NCBI GenBank assembly: GCA_046233115.1
Contig: JBJXHM010000001.1
Location: 1 to 64,000, forward strand
DNA from: JACOMY01 sp046233115
GTDB lineage: Bacteria; Pseudomonadota; Alphaproteobacteria; Kiloniellales; JACOMY01
DNA length: 64,000 nt
Reading direction: 5' to 3'
This document shows positions 49,271 to 57,912 of the stretch, in pieces; position 1 is the first letter of the stretch, and each line of letters opens with the position of its first letter. The notes below the pieces were generated by a model. It was not told the origin of the DNA. It made no database searches and saw only the letters and a list, made by a program, of their open reading frames with translations. Position numbers and translations under genes: made by a program.

Positions 49271-49702
49271 TCAGGGCAGTGGGGTCGTGCGGCAGTCCAG
49301 CACGGCCTCTGTCTTGCAGTCCAGCAGCAGCGCCTCGGCCACGCCGCGCCGCAGTGGCGCCAGCGCGACGTCTCGGCGCGCCGCGCCGAAGCCGGCGTCC
49401 GGGCCACAAAGCAGGGTCTCGATGTGGAAGGGGCGCGCCTCGCCCTCCTGGCGCAGGAAGAGCTGGCCGCGGTCGTCGCGCCAGAGGGCCAGCCGGCCGC
49501 TCTCTCCGGCCGCGAGCCGGAGCGGGCTTGCCGTCATCCAGTGGGCGAGCTGCCACTGGCAGCGCAGCGACTCCGGGCCGCGATTGGTTATCTCCAGGGA
49601 CAGCGCCTGGTCCGCTGCCGCGGCCGGGTCGGCTGCGAGCAGGGTCAAGGCCAGGGCCGAGAGCAGGGTGGGCATGATCGGGTGCGGTCTCTTGGCCGGC
49701 AT
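49271..49702 (-). CDS. Small secreted protein of unknown function with four cysteines
   Basis: From an ATG at 49702, with AAGGA six bases upstream, a 143-residue protein is encoded. It has a basic start and a hydrophobic signal-like segment (TLLSALALTLLAADPAAAA, 12-30), then a mature domain with Cys48, Cys99, Cys129 and Cys137 that could form two disulfides. The start LSLEITNRGPESLRCQWQLAHW suggests a beta-sandwich. A second ATG at residue 10 is also possible. The same frame stays open far upstream, opposite other genes, but that part is not coding. No family was recognised. Confidence 0.6.
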   Translation of the reverse strand: MPAKRPHPIMPTLLSALALTLLAADPAAAADQALSLEITNRGPESLRCQWQLAHWMTASPLRLAAGESGRLALWRDDRGQLFLRQEGEARPFHIETLLCGPDAGFGAARRDVALAPLRRGVAEALLLDCKTEAVLDCRTTPLP

Positions 49703-49765
49703 CTCCAGTCCTTGGTTCCTCAAAGGTTCATCCATCCGAACAACGACGCAGGAGAGCGGAGTGCC

Positions 49766-50311
49766 ATGACGCCGCGCAAGGTGCAAATCCTGAAAGAGAC
49801 GGTCTTCAGCGAGGCTGGCGGTGCCGTCGAACGGCCGATCGTGCGGGCGGCCGCGCTGATCGTGATCGAGAATCCCTTCGCGGGCCGCTTCGTCGAGGAT
49901 CTCTCGCCGCTGTTCGACATCGGCCACGATCTGGGCGAACGCTACATGCCGGACCTGGCGGCCACGCTGAGCGGTCCGCCGCTGGCCTACGGCAAGGCCG
50001 CCATCGTCGGTGTCGAGGGCGACCTGGAGCATGCCGCCGCCCTGCTGCACCCCAAGCTGGGCAAGCCGATGCGCGCGGCGCTGGGCGGCGGCGCGAACAT
50101 CATCCCCTCCTTCACCAAGGTCGCGGCCGCCGGGGCGTCCATCGACGTGCCGCTGGCGCACAAGGACCAGACCTGGTCCTTCGACGAGCTGGACGGCATG
50201 ACCCTGGCGCTGGCCGATGCGCCGCGACCGCGCGAGATCCTGATGATCATGGCGGTGAGCGACGGCGGCCGGCCGCGTCCGCGGGTCGGCAAGGGGCGCT
50301 TGGTGACGTGA
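49766..50311 (+). CDS. Amino acid synthesis family protein (DUF1185-like)
   Basis: The 181-residue protein resembles the family annotated as amino acid synthesis (PF06684/DUF1185): KVQILKETVFSEAGG, AALIVIENPFAGRFVEDLSPL, YGKAAIVGVEGDLEHAAALLHPKLGKPMR, DVPLAHKDQTWSFDELD. Its activity is not established. The ATG at 49766 follows CAGGAGAG. It is divergent from the secreted protein and converges with the GMC oxidoreductase with five bases between stops. It may belong to the nearby TRAP or vitamin B6 genes. Confidence 0.85.
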   Translation: MTPRKVQILKETVFSEAGGAVERPIVRAAALIVIENPFAGRFVEDLSPLFDIGHDLGERYMPDLAATLSGPPLAYGKAAIVGVEGDLEHAAALLHPKLGKPMRAALGGGANIIPSFTKVAAAGASIDVPLAHKDQTWSFDELDGMTLALADAPRPREILMIMAVSDGGRPRPRVGKGRLVT

Positions 50312-50316
50312 CCGCC

Positions 50317-51870
50317 TCAGGCAGCGGCGGGGTCCTCCGGCGTCAGGGGCGCCCGTCCGGCCAGCAGGTCGGCGGCGCGCTCGGCGATCGCCAGGATGGC
50401 CGCGTTGCAGGGACCGGTGGTGATCTCCGGCAGAACCGAGCCGTCGATCACGTGCAGGCCCTCCAGACCGCGCAGCGCCAGGGTTTCGGGCGAGACCACC
50501 GCCCCGGCGTCGCTGCCCATGCGGCAGGTGCCGACCGGGTGGTGGTGGGTGTGCGCGGCCTTGCCCAGGAAGTCGAGCCGCGCCGCGCGGGTCCGGCAGT
50601 CCGGCCCCGGCAGCAGCTCCGCCGCCCGCCAGTCGGCCAGCGCCGGGGCGTGGCCGATGCGCTGCGCCCAGTCGAGCGCCAGCAGGTAGGCCTCGCGGTC
50701 GGCCTCTTCGGCCAGGTAGTTGGGATCGAGCAGCGGCGCCTCCAGCGGATCGGCGCTGGCGAGCCTGAGCGAGCCGCGGCTCCTGGGCCGGGTAAAGCCG
50801 AACATGATGCTGAAGGCAGGCCCCTTCGCGGTGCCGGCCAAGAGGTCGGTCTCGATCGGGGCGATGACGCAGGCCAGCACCAGGTCTGGTGCTGGCCCTG
50901 GCAGGCCGCCGTCGAGGTAGAGCAACGATTCGGAGTGCTGCGCCTTGGAGGGCGGCACCGGCCGGCTGGCGGCATAGAGGTTGCTGCCGGAGAGCAGGTG
51001 GTCGTGCAGGTTGGCGCCCACGCCCGGCAGGTCCAGCAGGGTCGGGATGCCGACCGCCTCCAGTTCCGCCACCGGGCCGATTCCCGACAGCAGCAGCAGG
51101 TGGGGCGAGCCAATCGCGCCGGCGGCCAGCAGCACCGCCCGCTCGGCCAGCAGGTGGCTGCCGTCGCTGCAGGCCACGCCGCGGCAGCGTCCGGCCTCGA
51201 TCAGCAAGCGCATCACCGGGGCGTCGAGCCGGAGCTGCAGGTTGGGCCGGGCCAGCACCTCCGGGGTCAGGTAGGCGTCGGCCGCGCTCTGCCGGAGTCC
51301 GTCCTTGATGGTCAGGCTGTTCAGGGTCGGGCCCACCATCTCCGGGCCGTTGTGGTCGGCGATCGGCGCCAGGCCCTCGGCCTCGGCGGCGGCGCGGTAG
51401 GCCTGGGTGATAGCGTGGGGCTCGGGCGTCTGGATCAGGCTGACCGGCCCGCCTGCCCCGTGCCAGGCATCGGCGCCGCCGTGCCAGTCCTCCATCCGCT
51501 TGAAGTAGGGCAGCAGGTCGGCGAAGCCCCAGCCGGCCAGGCTCCAGCGGTCGAAGTCTTCGCGGTGGCCGCGCACGTGCGCCATGGCATTGATCGCGCT
51601 GGAGCCGCCGAGCAGCCGGCCGCGTGCCCAAGGATGGCGGCGGCCGGCGCTGTGCGGTTGCGGCAGGGTGGTGAAGTTCCAGTCGATCGGCCGGCCCTGC
51701 AGCGCCGGCCAGGCCAGCGGCTGGGAAATGGCGGGGTCGTCGGCGGCACCGCCGGCCTCCAGCAGCAGGACGCGGCAGTCGGGATCCTCGCTCAGGCGGG
51801 CGGCGAGGACGCAGCCGGCGGTGCCAGCGCCGATGATCAGATAGTCGGGAAGGAAGTTGGCTTGGCTCAT
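50317..51870 (-). CDS. GMC-family FAD oxidoreductase, candidate pyridoxine 4-oxidase
   Basis: The 517-residue flavoenzyme has the N-terminal FAD motif GAGTAG (14-19), the GMC signature GRLLGGSSAINAMAHVRG (84-101) and the C-terminal catalytic segment HHHPVGTCRMG. Family members oxidise alcohols such as choline, and the pyridoxine 4-oxidase of vitamin B6 degradation is also a GMC protein of about 500 residues. It is divergent, across 56 bases, from pyridoxamine-pyruvate aminotransferase and pyridoxal dehydrogenase genes, which makes pyridoxine the leading candidate substrate. Choline or another alcohol is possible. Confidence 0.85.
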   Translation of the reverse strand: MSQANFLPDYLIIGAGTAGCVLAARLSEDPDCRVLLLEAGGAADDPAISQPLAWPALQGRPIDWNFTTLPQPHSAGRRHPWARGRLLGGSSAINAMAHVRGHREDFDRWSLAGWGFADLLPYFKRMEDWHGGADAWHGAGGPVSLIQTPEPHAITQAYRAAAEAEGLAPIADHNGPEMVGPTLNSLTIKDGLRQSAADAYLTPEVLARPNLQLRLDAPVMRLLIEAGRCRGVACSDGSHLLAERAVLLAAGAIGSPHLLLLSGIGPVAELEAVGIPTLLDLPGVGANLHDHLLSGSNLYAASRPVPPSKAQHSESLLYLDGGLPGPAPDLVLACVIAPIETDLLAGTAKGPAFSIMFGFTRPRSRGSLRLASADPLEAPLLDPNYLAEEADREAYLLALDWAQRIGHAPALADWRAAELLPGPDCRTRAARLDFLGKAAHTHHHPVGTCRMGSDAGAVVSPETLALRGLEGLHVIDGSVLPEITTGPCNAAILAIAERAADLLAGRAPLTPEDPAAA

Positions 51871-51926
51871 GGCGGCACTGTGGCAGACTTGCCGCCGAAA
51901 GCGCAGCCTGAAGGAAGGAAGCCCCC

Positions 51927-53117
51927 ATGTCCGATGAATTGATCGCGCACGAGCAGGAGCCCGTCATCACGCTCTCCGCCGGGCCGGTCGCCTGTTATCC
52001 CCGCGTGCTGCGAGGCATGAGCAGTACCGTTCACTACGACTACGACCCCTATTTCCAGGAGGCCTTCGAGCTGATCAGCAAGCGCTGTGCCAAGGCGCTG
52101 AAGGTCGAGTCGCCGGCCTTGGTCCTGCAGTGCGAGCCGGCGCCGGCGATCGAGGCGGCCGCCGCCTCGCTGATCGGGCCGGACGACGTGGTGCTGAACC
52201 TGGCCTCGGGAGTCTACGGCAAGGGCTTCGGCTACTGGGCGGCGCGCCATGCCAAGCGGGTCGAGGAGATCGAGGTCGCCTACAACGAGGCGATCGACCC
52301 GGCCGCGGTCGAGGCCGCCTTCAAGGCCCATCCGGAGATCAAGGTGGTCTCCGTCGTGCACCACGACACGCCCTCGGGCACCCTGAACCCGGTGGCCGAG
52401 ATCGGACACATCGTGCGCGCCCATGATGCGCTGCTGATCGTCGACGCCGTCTCTTCCTTTGCCGGTATGCCCATCCACCCGGACGACTGCTGCGCCGACA
52501 TCTTCATCACCGGACCCGGCAAGTGCCTGGGCGGGCCGCCCAGCCTCTCGGTGCTGGCGGTCAGCGAGCGCGCCTGGGCGCACATGGAGGCCAATCCCAA
52601 CGCGCCGCGTGCCTCGGTGCTGAGCCTGCTGGACTGGCGCTCGGCCTGGCGCCGCGACGAGCCCTTCCCCTTTACCCCCTCGGTCGCTGCGATGAACGGG
52701 CTGGACGCCGCGATCGCCGGCTACCTGGAAGAGGGGCCGGAGGCGGTCTGGGCGCGCCACGCGCTGACCGCGCGCGCCTTCCGCGCCGGTCTGCATGCCA
52801 TGGGCCTGGAGCTCTGGGCCGCGCGCGAGACCATCGCGGCGCCGACCTGCACGGCGGTGAAGCTGCCGGAGGGGATCGAGGACAAGGCCCTGCTGGCGGC
52901 CGCCCGCAAGCTCTACGGCGTGGTCTTCTCCAGTGGCGTGGCGGCGACCAAGGGCAAGCTGATCCGGGTCGGCCACATGGGGCCGGTGGCCTGGCCGATC
53001 TACGCCAGCGTGGCGATCACCGCGCTGGGCGGGGCAATGGCGGCCTGCGGCAAGCATCTGAACGTGGCCGCGGGCCAGGGGGCGGCGATGGCGATCATCG
53101 CGGCCGCGAAGACTTAG
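51927..53117 (+). CDS. ppaT: Pyridoxamine-pyruvate aminotransferase
   Basis: The 396-residue class V aminotransferase closely follows the Mesorhizobium loti enzyme that converts pyridoxamine and pyruvate to pyridoxal and alanine. Shared stretches recalled from that protein include VLNLASGVYGKGFGYW, EVAYNEAIDP, HHDTPSGTLNP, IVDAVSSF, PFPFTPSV and GPEAVWARHALTA. The lysine that would hold the cofactor is Lys199 in GPGKCLGGPP. Serine-glyoxylate aminotransferases are more distant relatives. A pyridoxal dehydrogenase gene follows after 29 bases, giving successive steps of B6 degradation. Confidence 0.87.
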   Translation: MSDELIAHEQEPVITLSAGPVACYPRVLRGMSSTVHYDYDPYFQEAFELISKRCAKALKVESPALVLQCEPAPAIEAAAASLIGPDDVVLNLASGVYGKGFGYWAARHAKRVEEIEVAYNEAIDPAAVEAAFKAHPEIKVVSVVHHDTPSGTLNPVAEIGHIVRAHDALLIVDAVSSFAGMPIHPDDCCADIFITGPGKCLGGPPSLSVLAVSERAWAHMEANPNAPRASVLSLLDWRSAWRRDEPFPFTPSVAAMNGLDAAIAGYLEEGPEAVWARHALTARAFRAGLHAMGLELWAARETIAAPTCTAVKLPEGIEDKALLAAARKLYGVVFSSGVAATKGKLIRVGHMGPVAWPIYASVAITALGGAMAACGKHLNVAAGQGAAMAIIAAAKT

Positions 53118-53146
53118 GATTCCTTAGCAAAGAGGGAGTGTGACGG

Positions 53147-53887
53147 ATGCAGCGGTTCAAGGGACGGGTGGCGGTGGTGAGCGGCGCGGCGCAGGGGCTG
53201 GGCCGCGCCATCGCCGAGCGCCTGGCGGAGGAGGGCGCGAGCCTGGTCGCGGTCGATATCAACGGTGCCGGTGCCGAGGCCACGGCCAAGGCAGTGGGCG
53301 GCGATGCCTTCGCGGTGACCTGCGATATCGGCGATCCCGACCAGGTGGCGGCGCTGTTCGAGACCGTCGAGGCGCGTTGCGGCAAGCTGGACGTGCAGGT
53401 CAATGCCGGCGCCATCGTCCCCTTCGTGCCCTGGGACGAGCTGACCTTCGAGGAGTGGCGCCGGGTCTTGCGCGTGAACCTGGACGGCCTCTTCCTGATG
53501 TGCCGGGCGGGTTCCGACCTGATGCGCAAGGGCGGCTACGGCCGCATCGTCAACATCGCCTCGAACTCGCTCTTCGCCGGTACGCCCAACATGGCCCACT
53601 ACGTCGCCTCCAAGGGCGGCGTGCTGACCTTCACCCGCGCGCTGGCGACGGAGCTGGGGGCGCATGCCATCACGGTCAACGCGGTGGCGCCCGGCCTGAT
53701 CGACACCGAGGGCGTGCAGCAGAGCCCACACAAGGAGGCCTTCGGCTTCGTCGAGATGCTGCAGGCGATCAAGGGCAAGGGCGTACCGAAGCTGATCGTG
53801 CCGGCCGTCGCGTTCCTGGCGTCGGAGGAGGCCGAGTGGATCACCGGCCAGTGCCTGGTCTCCGACGCCGGCATGGTGCGCTGGTAG
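53147..53887 (+). CDS. Pyridoxal 4-dehydrogenase (SDR)
   Basis: The 246-residue SDR resembles the M. loti enzyme that oxidises pyridoxal to 4-pyridoxolactone with NAD: shared features are IVPFVPWDEL, LFAGTPNMAHYVASKGG and KEAFGFVEMLQAIKGKG. The cofactor motif is SGAAQGLG (12-19), and the catalytic residues are Ser139, Tyr152 and Lys156. The usual NNAG motif reads VNAGA. The ATG at 53147 follows AGAGGGAG. A hairpin terminator follows its stop. Assignment rests on similarity by eye and on the aminotransferase upstream. Confidence 0.85.
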   Translation: MQRFKGRVAVVSGAAQGLGRAIAERLAEEGASLVAVDINGAGAEATAKAVGGDAFAVTCDIGDPDQVAALFETVEARCGKLDVQVNAGAIVPFVPWDELTFEEWRRVLRVNLDGLFLMCRAGSDLMRKGGYGRIVNIASNSLFAGTPNMAHYVASKGGVLTFTRALATELGAHAITVNAVAPGLIDTEGVQQSPHKEAFGFVEMLQAIKGKGVPKLIVPAVAFLASEEAEWITGQCLVSDAGMVRW

Positions 53888-53895
53888 GTCCGTCC

Positions 53896-53935
53896 GGAAA
53901 AGAAAGGGAGCGCTGCGGACGGGCCGCAGCGCTCC
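53896..53935. terminator. Strong hairpin terminator between convergent genes
   Basis: GGAGCGCTGCGG (53907-53918) pairs perfectly with CCGCAGCGCTCC (53924-53935), a 12-pair stem with a five-base loop. On the minus strand it is followed by CTTTCTTTTCC, so it terminates the Tim44-like gene well. On the plus strand it follows the pyridoxal dehydrogenase stop and has only TTC after it. Confidence 0.85.
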
Positions 53936-53960
53936 TTCGCTGTCTCGGAAGACCTGTGGC

Positions 53961-54680
53961 CTACTGGTCCGGGCTGTCGGTTGCGACCAGGGTCCAGTTG
54001 GGGTCGCGGCTGCGGGTGTTGCGCGCGAAGGTCCAGAGGTCGGTGATCTCGTCGACGTCGCTCTCGCCGCCCTCGACCACGCCGCCCTTGGCATCGCGCA
54101 GCACGTTGATCTGCTCCGACTTGAAGCGGACGGTGACGAAGGCGGTCTTGCCCTGTAGCTCGGCTTCCACGATTTCCGCCTCGGTGATGCCGACCAGGGT
54201 GGTCTCCAGCACCTCGCCGGACTCCTCGCGGCTGCGGATGGCGCCGGCAAATTCCTCGAAGACCTCGTTGGCCAGCAGCGGCCGCAGGGTCTTCAGGTCG
54301 CCCGCGGCATAGCTGTTCACGATCATCTCGAAGGCCATGCGCGCGCCGGAGACGAACTCCTTCTCGTCAAAGCTGGAATCGGCCGCCTTGATGTCGGCGA
54401 CGCCCTTGCCGACCGGTACGGAATGGCTGGGGACGTCGTCGCGGCCGATGTCGGGCACGCGGTCGTCTTCGGCCTGAGCCTTGGCCTCTTCCTTCTCCTT
54501 GCGCTCGGGGAAGCGTAGCACGCGCTCCTCCGCGGTCTCGCGCTCGGCCTGCTCGCGGCGCTGCTGGGCAAAGGGATCCAGCTGCTCCTGATGCCCGGTG
54601 CGGCGGCCCAGATGGCTGCGCAGACGCAGGATGATGAAACCGGCAATCACCGCTAAGAGAATGAGATCAAGATACTGCAA
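53961..54680 (-). CDS. Tim44-like inner-membrane protein
   Basis: The 239-residue protein has one N-terminal transmembrane segment (residues 3-20), a charged linker (30-90) and a C-terminal Tim44-like domain (about 105-235; GARMAFEMIVNSYAAGDLKTLRPLLANEVFEEF). It resembles the bacterial relatives of mitochondrial import factor Tim44 found in alphaproteobacteria. Its bacterial function is not established; membrane-protein handling is suggested by the fold. It ends just before the shared terminator. Confidence 0.9.
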   Translation of the reverse strand: MQYLDLILLAVIAGFIILRLRSHLGRRTGHQEQLDPFAQQRREQAERETAEERVLRFPERKEKEEAKAQAEDDRVPDIGRDDVPSHSVPVGKGVADIKAADSSFDEKEFVSGARMAFEMIVNSYAAGDLKTLRPLLANEVFEEFAGAIRSREESGEVLETTLVGITEAEIVEAELQGKTAFVTVRFKSEQINVLRDAKGGVVEGGESDVDEITDLWTFARNTRSRDPNWTLVATDSPDQ

Positions 54681-54913
54681 GCCTTTGCCCCATGGTTCGG
54701 CCGTCGTGCCGAGATCTGGAGGTTGTTGACAGTGAGGCGGAACCCAGCCCAGCCTCAGTGACCCACCAAGCCTAACATCCTTCGCCTCGGCGGAGTCATT
54801 TTCCTTTTCGACATCCGCTAGATAGGGGCGGTCCCGGCAAAGAGCAAGCGCAAGGAAGGGGCCGACGCGCCGGCTTTGCGCTATGCTGCGACCGGCCGGA
54901 AGGCGAGACCCCG

Positions 54914-55468
54914 ATGCGTTGCGAGGCCCAGTGCATGCTGCTGATCCGTCATGGACAATCCCATTTCAACAAGCACTTCTCCAAGACCCGGATCGACCCC
55001 GGCATCGTCGATCCGGAGCTGACGGAGGAGGGGCGTGAGCAGATCCGGGCGGCAGCGGCAGGCCTGGTGGCGGAGACACCGCGGGTGCGGCGGCTGCTGT
55101 CCTCACCCTACTGGCGGGCGCTCGAGACGGCCGAGATCCTGGCCGAGGCCTTGGACCTGCCTGTCGAGATCGAGACCCTGGTGTGCGAGCGCGCCTTCTT
55201 CGTCTGCGACATCGGATCGCCGCGCAGTAGGCTGCAGCAGCGTTTTCCCAAGGTGGACTTCGGCGCGCTGGACGAGGTCTGGTGGCCCTATCCCGACGAG
55301 AGCGACCAGGCTCTGCTGGAGCGCTGCCGGCGCTTTCGCCTGCAGGCGGCCGCACGGGAGGACTGGCCCGAGACCCTGGTGGTTTCGCACTGGGGCTTCA
55401 TCCGCGGGCTGACCGGGCACAGCATCGAGAATGCCACCGTGATCCGTCACGATCCCACCGCAGCCTGA
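54914..55468 (+). CDS. Histidine phosphatase-family protein
   Basis: The 184-residue protein is a phosphoglycerate-mutase-like phosphatase with the phosphohistidine motif LIRHGQS (His13), the conserved SSPYWRALETAE and a second His in VVSHWGFIRG. The substrate (sugar phosphate, phosphoprotein or other) is not predictable. It ends ten bases before the EamA transporter gene, so the two probably share an operon. Confidence 0.87.
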   Translation: MRCEAQCMLLIRHGQSHFNKHFSKTRIDPGIVDPELTEEGREQIRAAAAGLVAETPRVRRLLSSPYWRALETAEILAEALDLPVEIETLVCERAFFVCDIGSPRSRLQQRFPKVDFGALDEVWWPYPDESDQALLERCRRFRLQAAAREDWPETLVVSHWGFIRGLTGHSIENATVIRHDPTAA

Positions 55469-55478
55469 GACGAGGCCG

Positions 55479-56405
55479 ATGAGCGCCGGCACAATGGGCA
55501 GGGCCGAGCCGAGCCCGGCGCTCGCTCAGCGCAAGCGCGAGGAGTTCGCGGCCTTTCTCTTCGTGCTGGCGGAAACCGCGATCTTCACCGTGATCTTCGC
55601 CTCGGAGAAGCTCACCGGCGACGAGATCCCGGTGATCCAGCTTCAGTTCCTGCGCTTCCTCGGCGGTTTCTGCATCCTCTTCGTCTTCGTGCTGCTCTCC
55701 CGCCGGCGCCTTGCCACCTACCGCAGTCGGAACTGGCGCCTGCAGATCCTGCGCTCGGTCCTCGGTGTGGCCGGCGGGGCCGCGGCCCTGCAGGCGCCGC
55801 TCTGGGTGCCCTACATCGATGCTACCGCGGTCGAGCTGCTGGATGGCGTCATCGTGCTCTTCCTCGGCCTCATCGTTCTGCGCGAGCAGCTGCAGCGGCT
55901 GCACTGGCTGGGCTCCGGCCTGCTGGTGCTTGGCGCCGCCATCGTGGTACTGGGGCAGGGTGCCTTCGCCTCGGGCAAGGGCGATGCCTGGCTGCTTTAC
56001 TGGGGCGGCCTGGGGCTCTCCGGCGTGGCGGCGCTCTGTTTCGCCTGCCAGGCCCTGATCACCCGGGTGCTGGCGCGGCAGGACAAGCCGATCGTGATGA
56101 TGCTGCACATCAACGGCATCGCTGCGCTGCTGCTGGCGGTGCCGGTGGCGGTGATCTGGAGGGCGGTGCCGCTGTCAGACCTGCTGCCCTTCCTGCTGCT
56201 GGGGCCGCTCGGCCTGCTCGGGCAGTTCTGCTACGTCAGGGCCTGCGCCCTGGCGCCGGTCTCGCTGATTGGGCCGCTGGAGTACTCCCGCCTGATCTTC
56301 GCTGGCATCCTCGGCTGGATTGCCTTCCAGCAGGTGCCGAGCGATCTCAGCCTCGCCGGCGGTGCGGTGCTGCTGGTCGGCGGCGTGATCCTGACCAGGC
56401 GGTAG
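55479..56405 (+). CDS. EamA/DMT-superfamily transporter
   Basis: The 308-residue protein has about ten transmembrane helices in two EamA halves, with typical end segments (VELLDGVIVLFLGLIVLREQL and SLIGPLEYSRLIFAGILGWIAF). Such carriers export amino acids, metabolites or drugs. A hydrophilic N-terminus of 25 residues precedes the first helix. The substrate is unknown. Confidence 0.9.
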   Translation: MSAGTMGRAEPSPALAQRKREEFAAFLFVLAETAIFTVIFASEKLTGDEIPVIQLQFLRFLGGFCILFVFVLLSRRRLATYRSRNWRLQILRSVLGVAGGAAALQAPLWVPYIDATAVELLDGVIVLFLGLIVLREQLQRLHWLGSGLLVLGAAIVVLGQGAFASGKGDAWLLYWGGLGLSGVAALCFACQALITRVLARQDKPIVMMLHINGIAALLLAVPVAVIWRAVPLSDLLPFLLLGPLGLLGQFCYVRACALAPVSLIGPLEYSRLIFAGILGWIAFQQVPSDLSLAGGAVLLVGGVILTRR

Positions 56406-56460
56406 GATCTGTTCAGTCTCCACGGCACCGGCCCGCAGCCCCACCCGGGGCCGCTACACC

Positions 56461-57735
56461 CTAGAGGGCTTCTCCGCGGGTGAGACGCGGCAGCTTGCCG
56501 GTCATGCCCATGGCATGCTGCATGAAGAAGCGCTTCAGCGGGCCGGAGCGGTCGACCGCGGCCAGGCCCAGGTCGCGGGCCAGGCGCAGCGGCGCCGCGT
56601 CGTTGGAGAACAGCCGGTTCAGGCTGTCGGTGACCAGGCAGAGGGTGACGCTGTCCAGGCGCCGCCAGCGGGTGTAGCGCGCCAGCACCTCTGGAGAGCC
56701 GGGGTCGAGGCCCAGGCGGCGGGCGTCGACCAGCACCTCGGCCAGGGCGGCGACGTCGCGCAGGCCCAGGTTCAGCCCCTGGCCGGCGATCGGGTGCATG
56801 GCGTGCGCGCTCTCGCCGATCAGCGCCAGGCGCGGGCCGTGAAAGCGCTCGGCCAGCAGCAGGTTCAGGGGATAGGCGAAACGCCGGCCCTCCTGCGCGA
56901 GGGCGCCCAGGCTGTCGCCGAAGCGGCGGTTGCAGGCGGCACCGAAGGCCTGGTCGTCCAGCGCCATGATCCAGTCGCGGGCCTCCGCGCGCGCGGTCCA
57001 GACCAGCGAAGAGCGGTGATGGCCCTCGGCGTCGTCGTTCAGCGGCAGGACGGCGAAGGGGCCGTCCGGTAGGAAGCACTCGTGCGCGGTGCCCAGATGC
57101 GGCAGTTCGTGGCGCAGGGTGGCGACGATGCCGACCTGGCGGTAAGACCAGCGCATGATCCGGATGCCCGCCGCCTCGCGCAGGCTGGAGCGCTGCCCCT
57201 CGGCGGCGATCACCAAGGCGCAGCGGACCTTGCGTCCGTCGGTCAGGATCAGGGTGGAGCGGCCGTGGCCGGGCTCGTGGCTTTCCATCAGTGCCGGCGC
57301 CTCGATCCTGACCGAGGGCAGGGCGGCCAGGCGCTGCATCAGGGCATAGCGCAGGTAGCGGTTCTCGACGATATGCCCCATGGGCTCGGCCGGCCGGTCG
57401 CCGGCCGCGGTCTCGGTCTCCTCGAGATCCTCCAGCGCGTAGTGCAGGAAGAAGGGCGAGGCAGCCTCGCCCGGGCGGCCGTCGGAGACACGGATGTCGA
57501 AGATCGGCGAGGCGCCGTCGGTGCAGTTCTGCCAGACCCCCAGGCTCTCCAGGATCCGGCTGCTGCCGCGCGCGATCGCCGAGGCCCTGCCGTCGAAGCT
57601 GGGCTCGAGGCTCTCATCCACCGGACGGGCGTCCAACAGCAGGGTGTCGAGGCCGGCACCGCCCAGTGCCACGGCCAGGCTCAGGCCGACTAGACCGCCG
57701 CCGACGATGCAGACCTCTGCGTCGAGATTTGTCAT
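56461..57735 (-). CDS. UbiH/VisC-family FAD hydroxylase (ubiquinone biosynthesis)
   Basis: The 424-residue monooxygenase has the FAD motif VGGGLVGLSLA (10-20), the DGRASAI segment of the UbiH/COQ6 family and the second FAD site LIGESAHAMHPIAGQGLNLGLRD, where the usual GDAAH reads GESAH. It hydroxylates the aromatic ring in ubiquinone synthesis; which position cannot be decided. The ATG at 57735 is chosen because it places the FAD motif near the N-terminus. The gene is divergent from glnK. Confidence 0.9.
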   Translation of the reverse strand: MTNLDAEVCIVGGGLVGLSLAVALGGAGLDTLLLDARPVDESLEPSFDGRASAIARGSSRILESLGVWQNCTDGASPIFDIRVSDGRPGEAASPFFLHYALEDLEETETAAGDRPAEPMGHIVENRYLRYALMQRLAALPSVRIEAPALMESHEPGHGRSTLILTDGRKVRCALVIAAEGQRSSLREAAGIRIMRWSYRQVGIVATLRHELPHLGTAHECFLPDGPFAVLPLNDDAEGHHRSSLVWTARAEARDWIMALDDQAFGAACNRRFGDSLGALAQEGRRFAYPLNLLLAERFHGPRLALIGESAHAMHPIAGQGLNLGLRDVAALAEVLVDARRLGLDPGSPEVLARYTRWRRLDSVTLCLVTDSLNRLFSNDAAPLRLARDLGLAAVDRSGPLKRFFMQHAMGMTGKLPRLTRGEAL

Positions 57736-57862
57736 GGCTGTAAGGTCGGACCGCAGCCCGGCTCCGCGCAAGGCCTGCCGTGTCGCAGCCGGCAGCAAGA
57801 TTGCCCAAAATGTGATCAAAAATGAGTAGATCGCACAAATTTTAGCCATTCCGACCACGTGC

Positions 57863-57879
57863 TGCTTTGTTGCAATGCA
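57863..57879 (+). promoter_or_regulatory. Possible NtrC-binding site
   Basis: The 17-base TGC-N11-GCA pattern (TGCTTTGTTGCAATGCA) matches the outer triplets of the NtrC consensus and lies about 60-75 bases upstream of the expected sigma-54 start. The inner bases match poorly, so this is tentative. Confidence 0.4.
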
Positions 57880-57912
57880 GCATCAAGGCGAGATTGTTAC
57901 CGGCTTCCTTCA

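Noticed and set aside
49703..51970. Long minus-strand open frame joined to the small secreted protein
   Set aside because: The part above 49702 is an out-of-frame shadow of the GMC oxidoreductase and an antisense shadow of the gene at 49766. Only the last 143 codons look real.
57811..57837. TGTGATC...GATCGCACA near the ubiH start as a second regulator site
   Set aside because: The arms differ by a two-base insertion and the centre is not symmetrical. It does not match CRP, FNR or NtrC patterns well.
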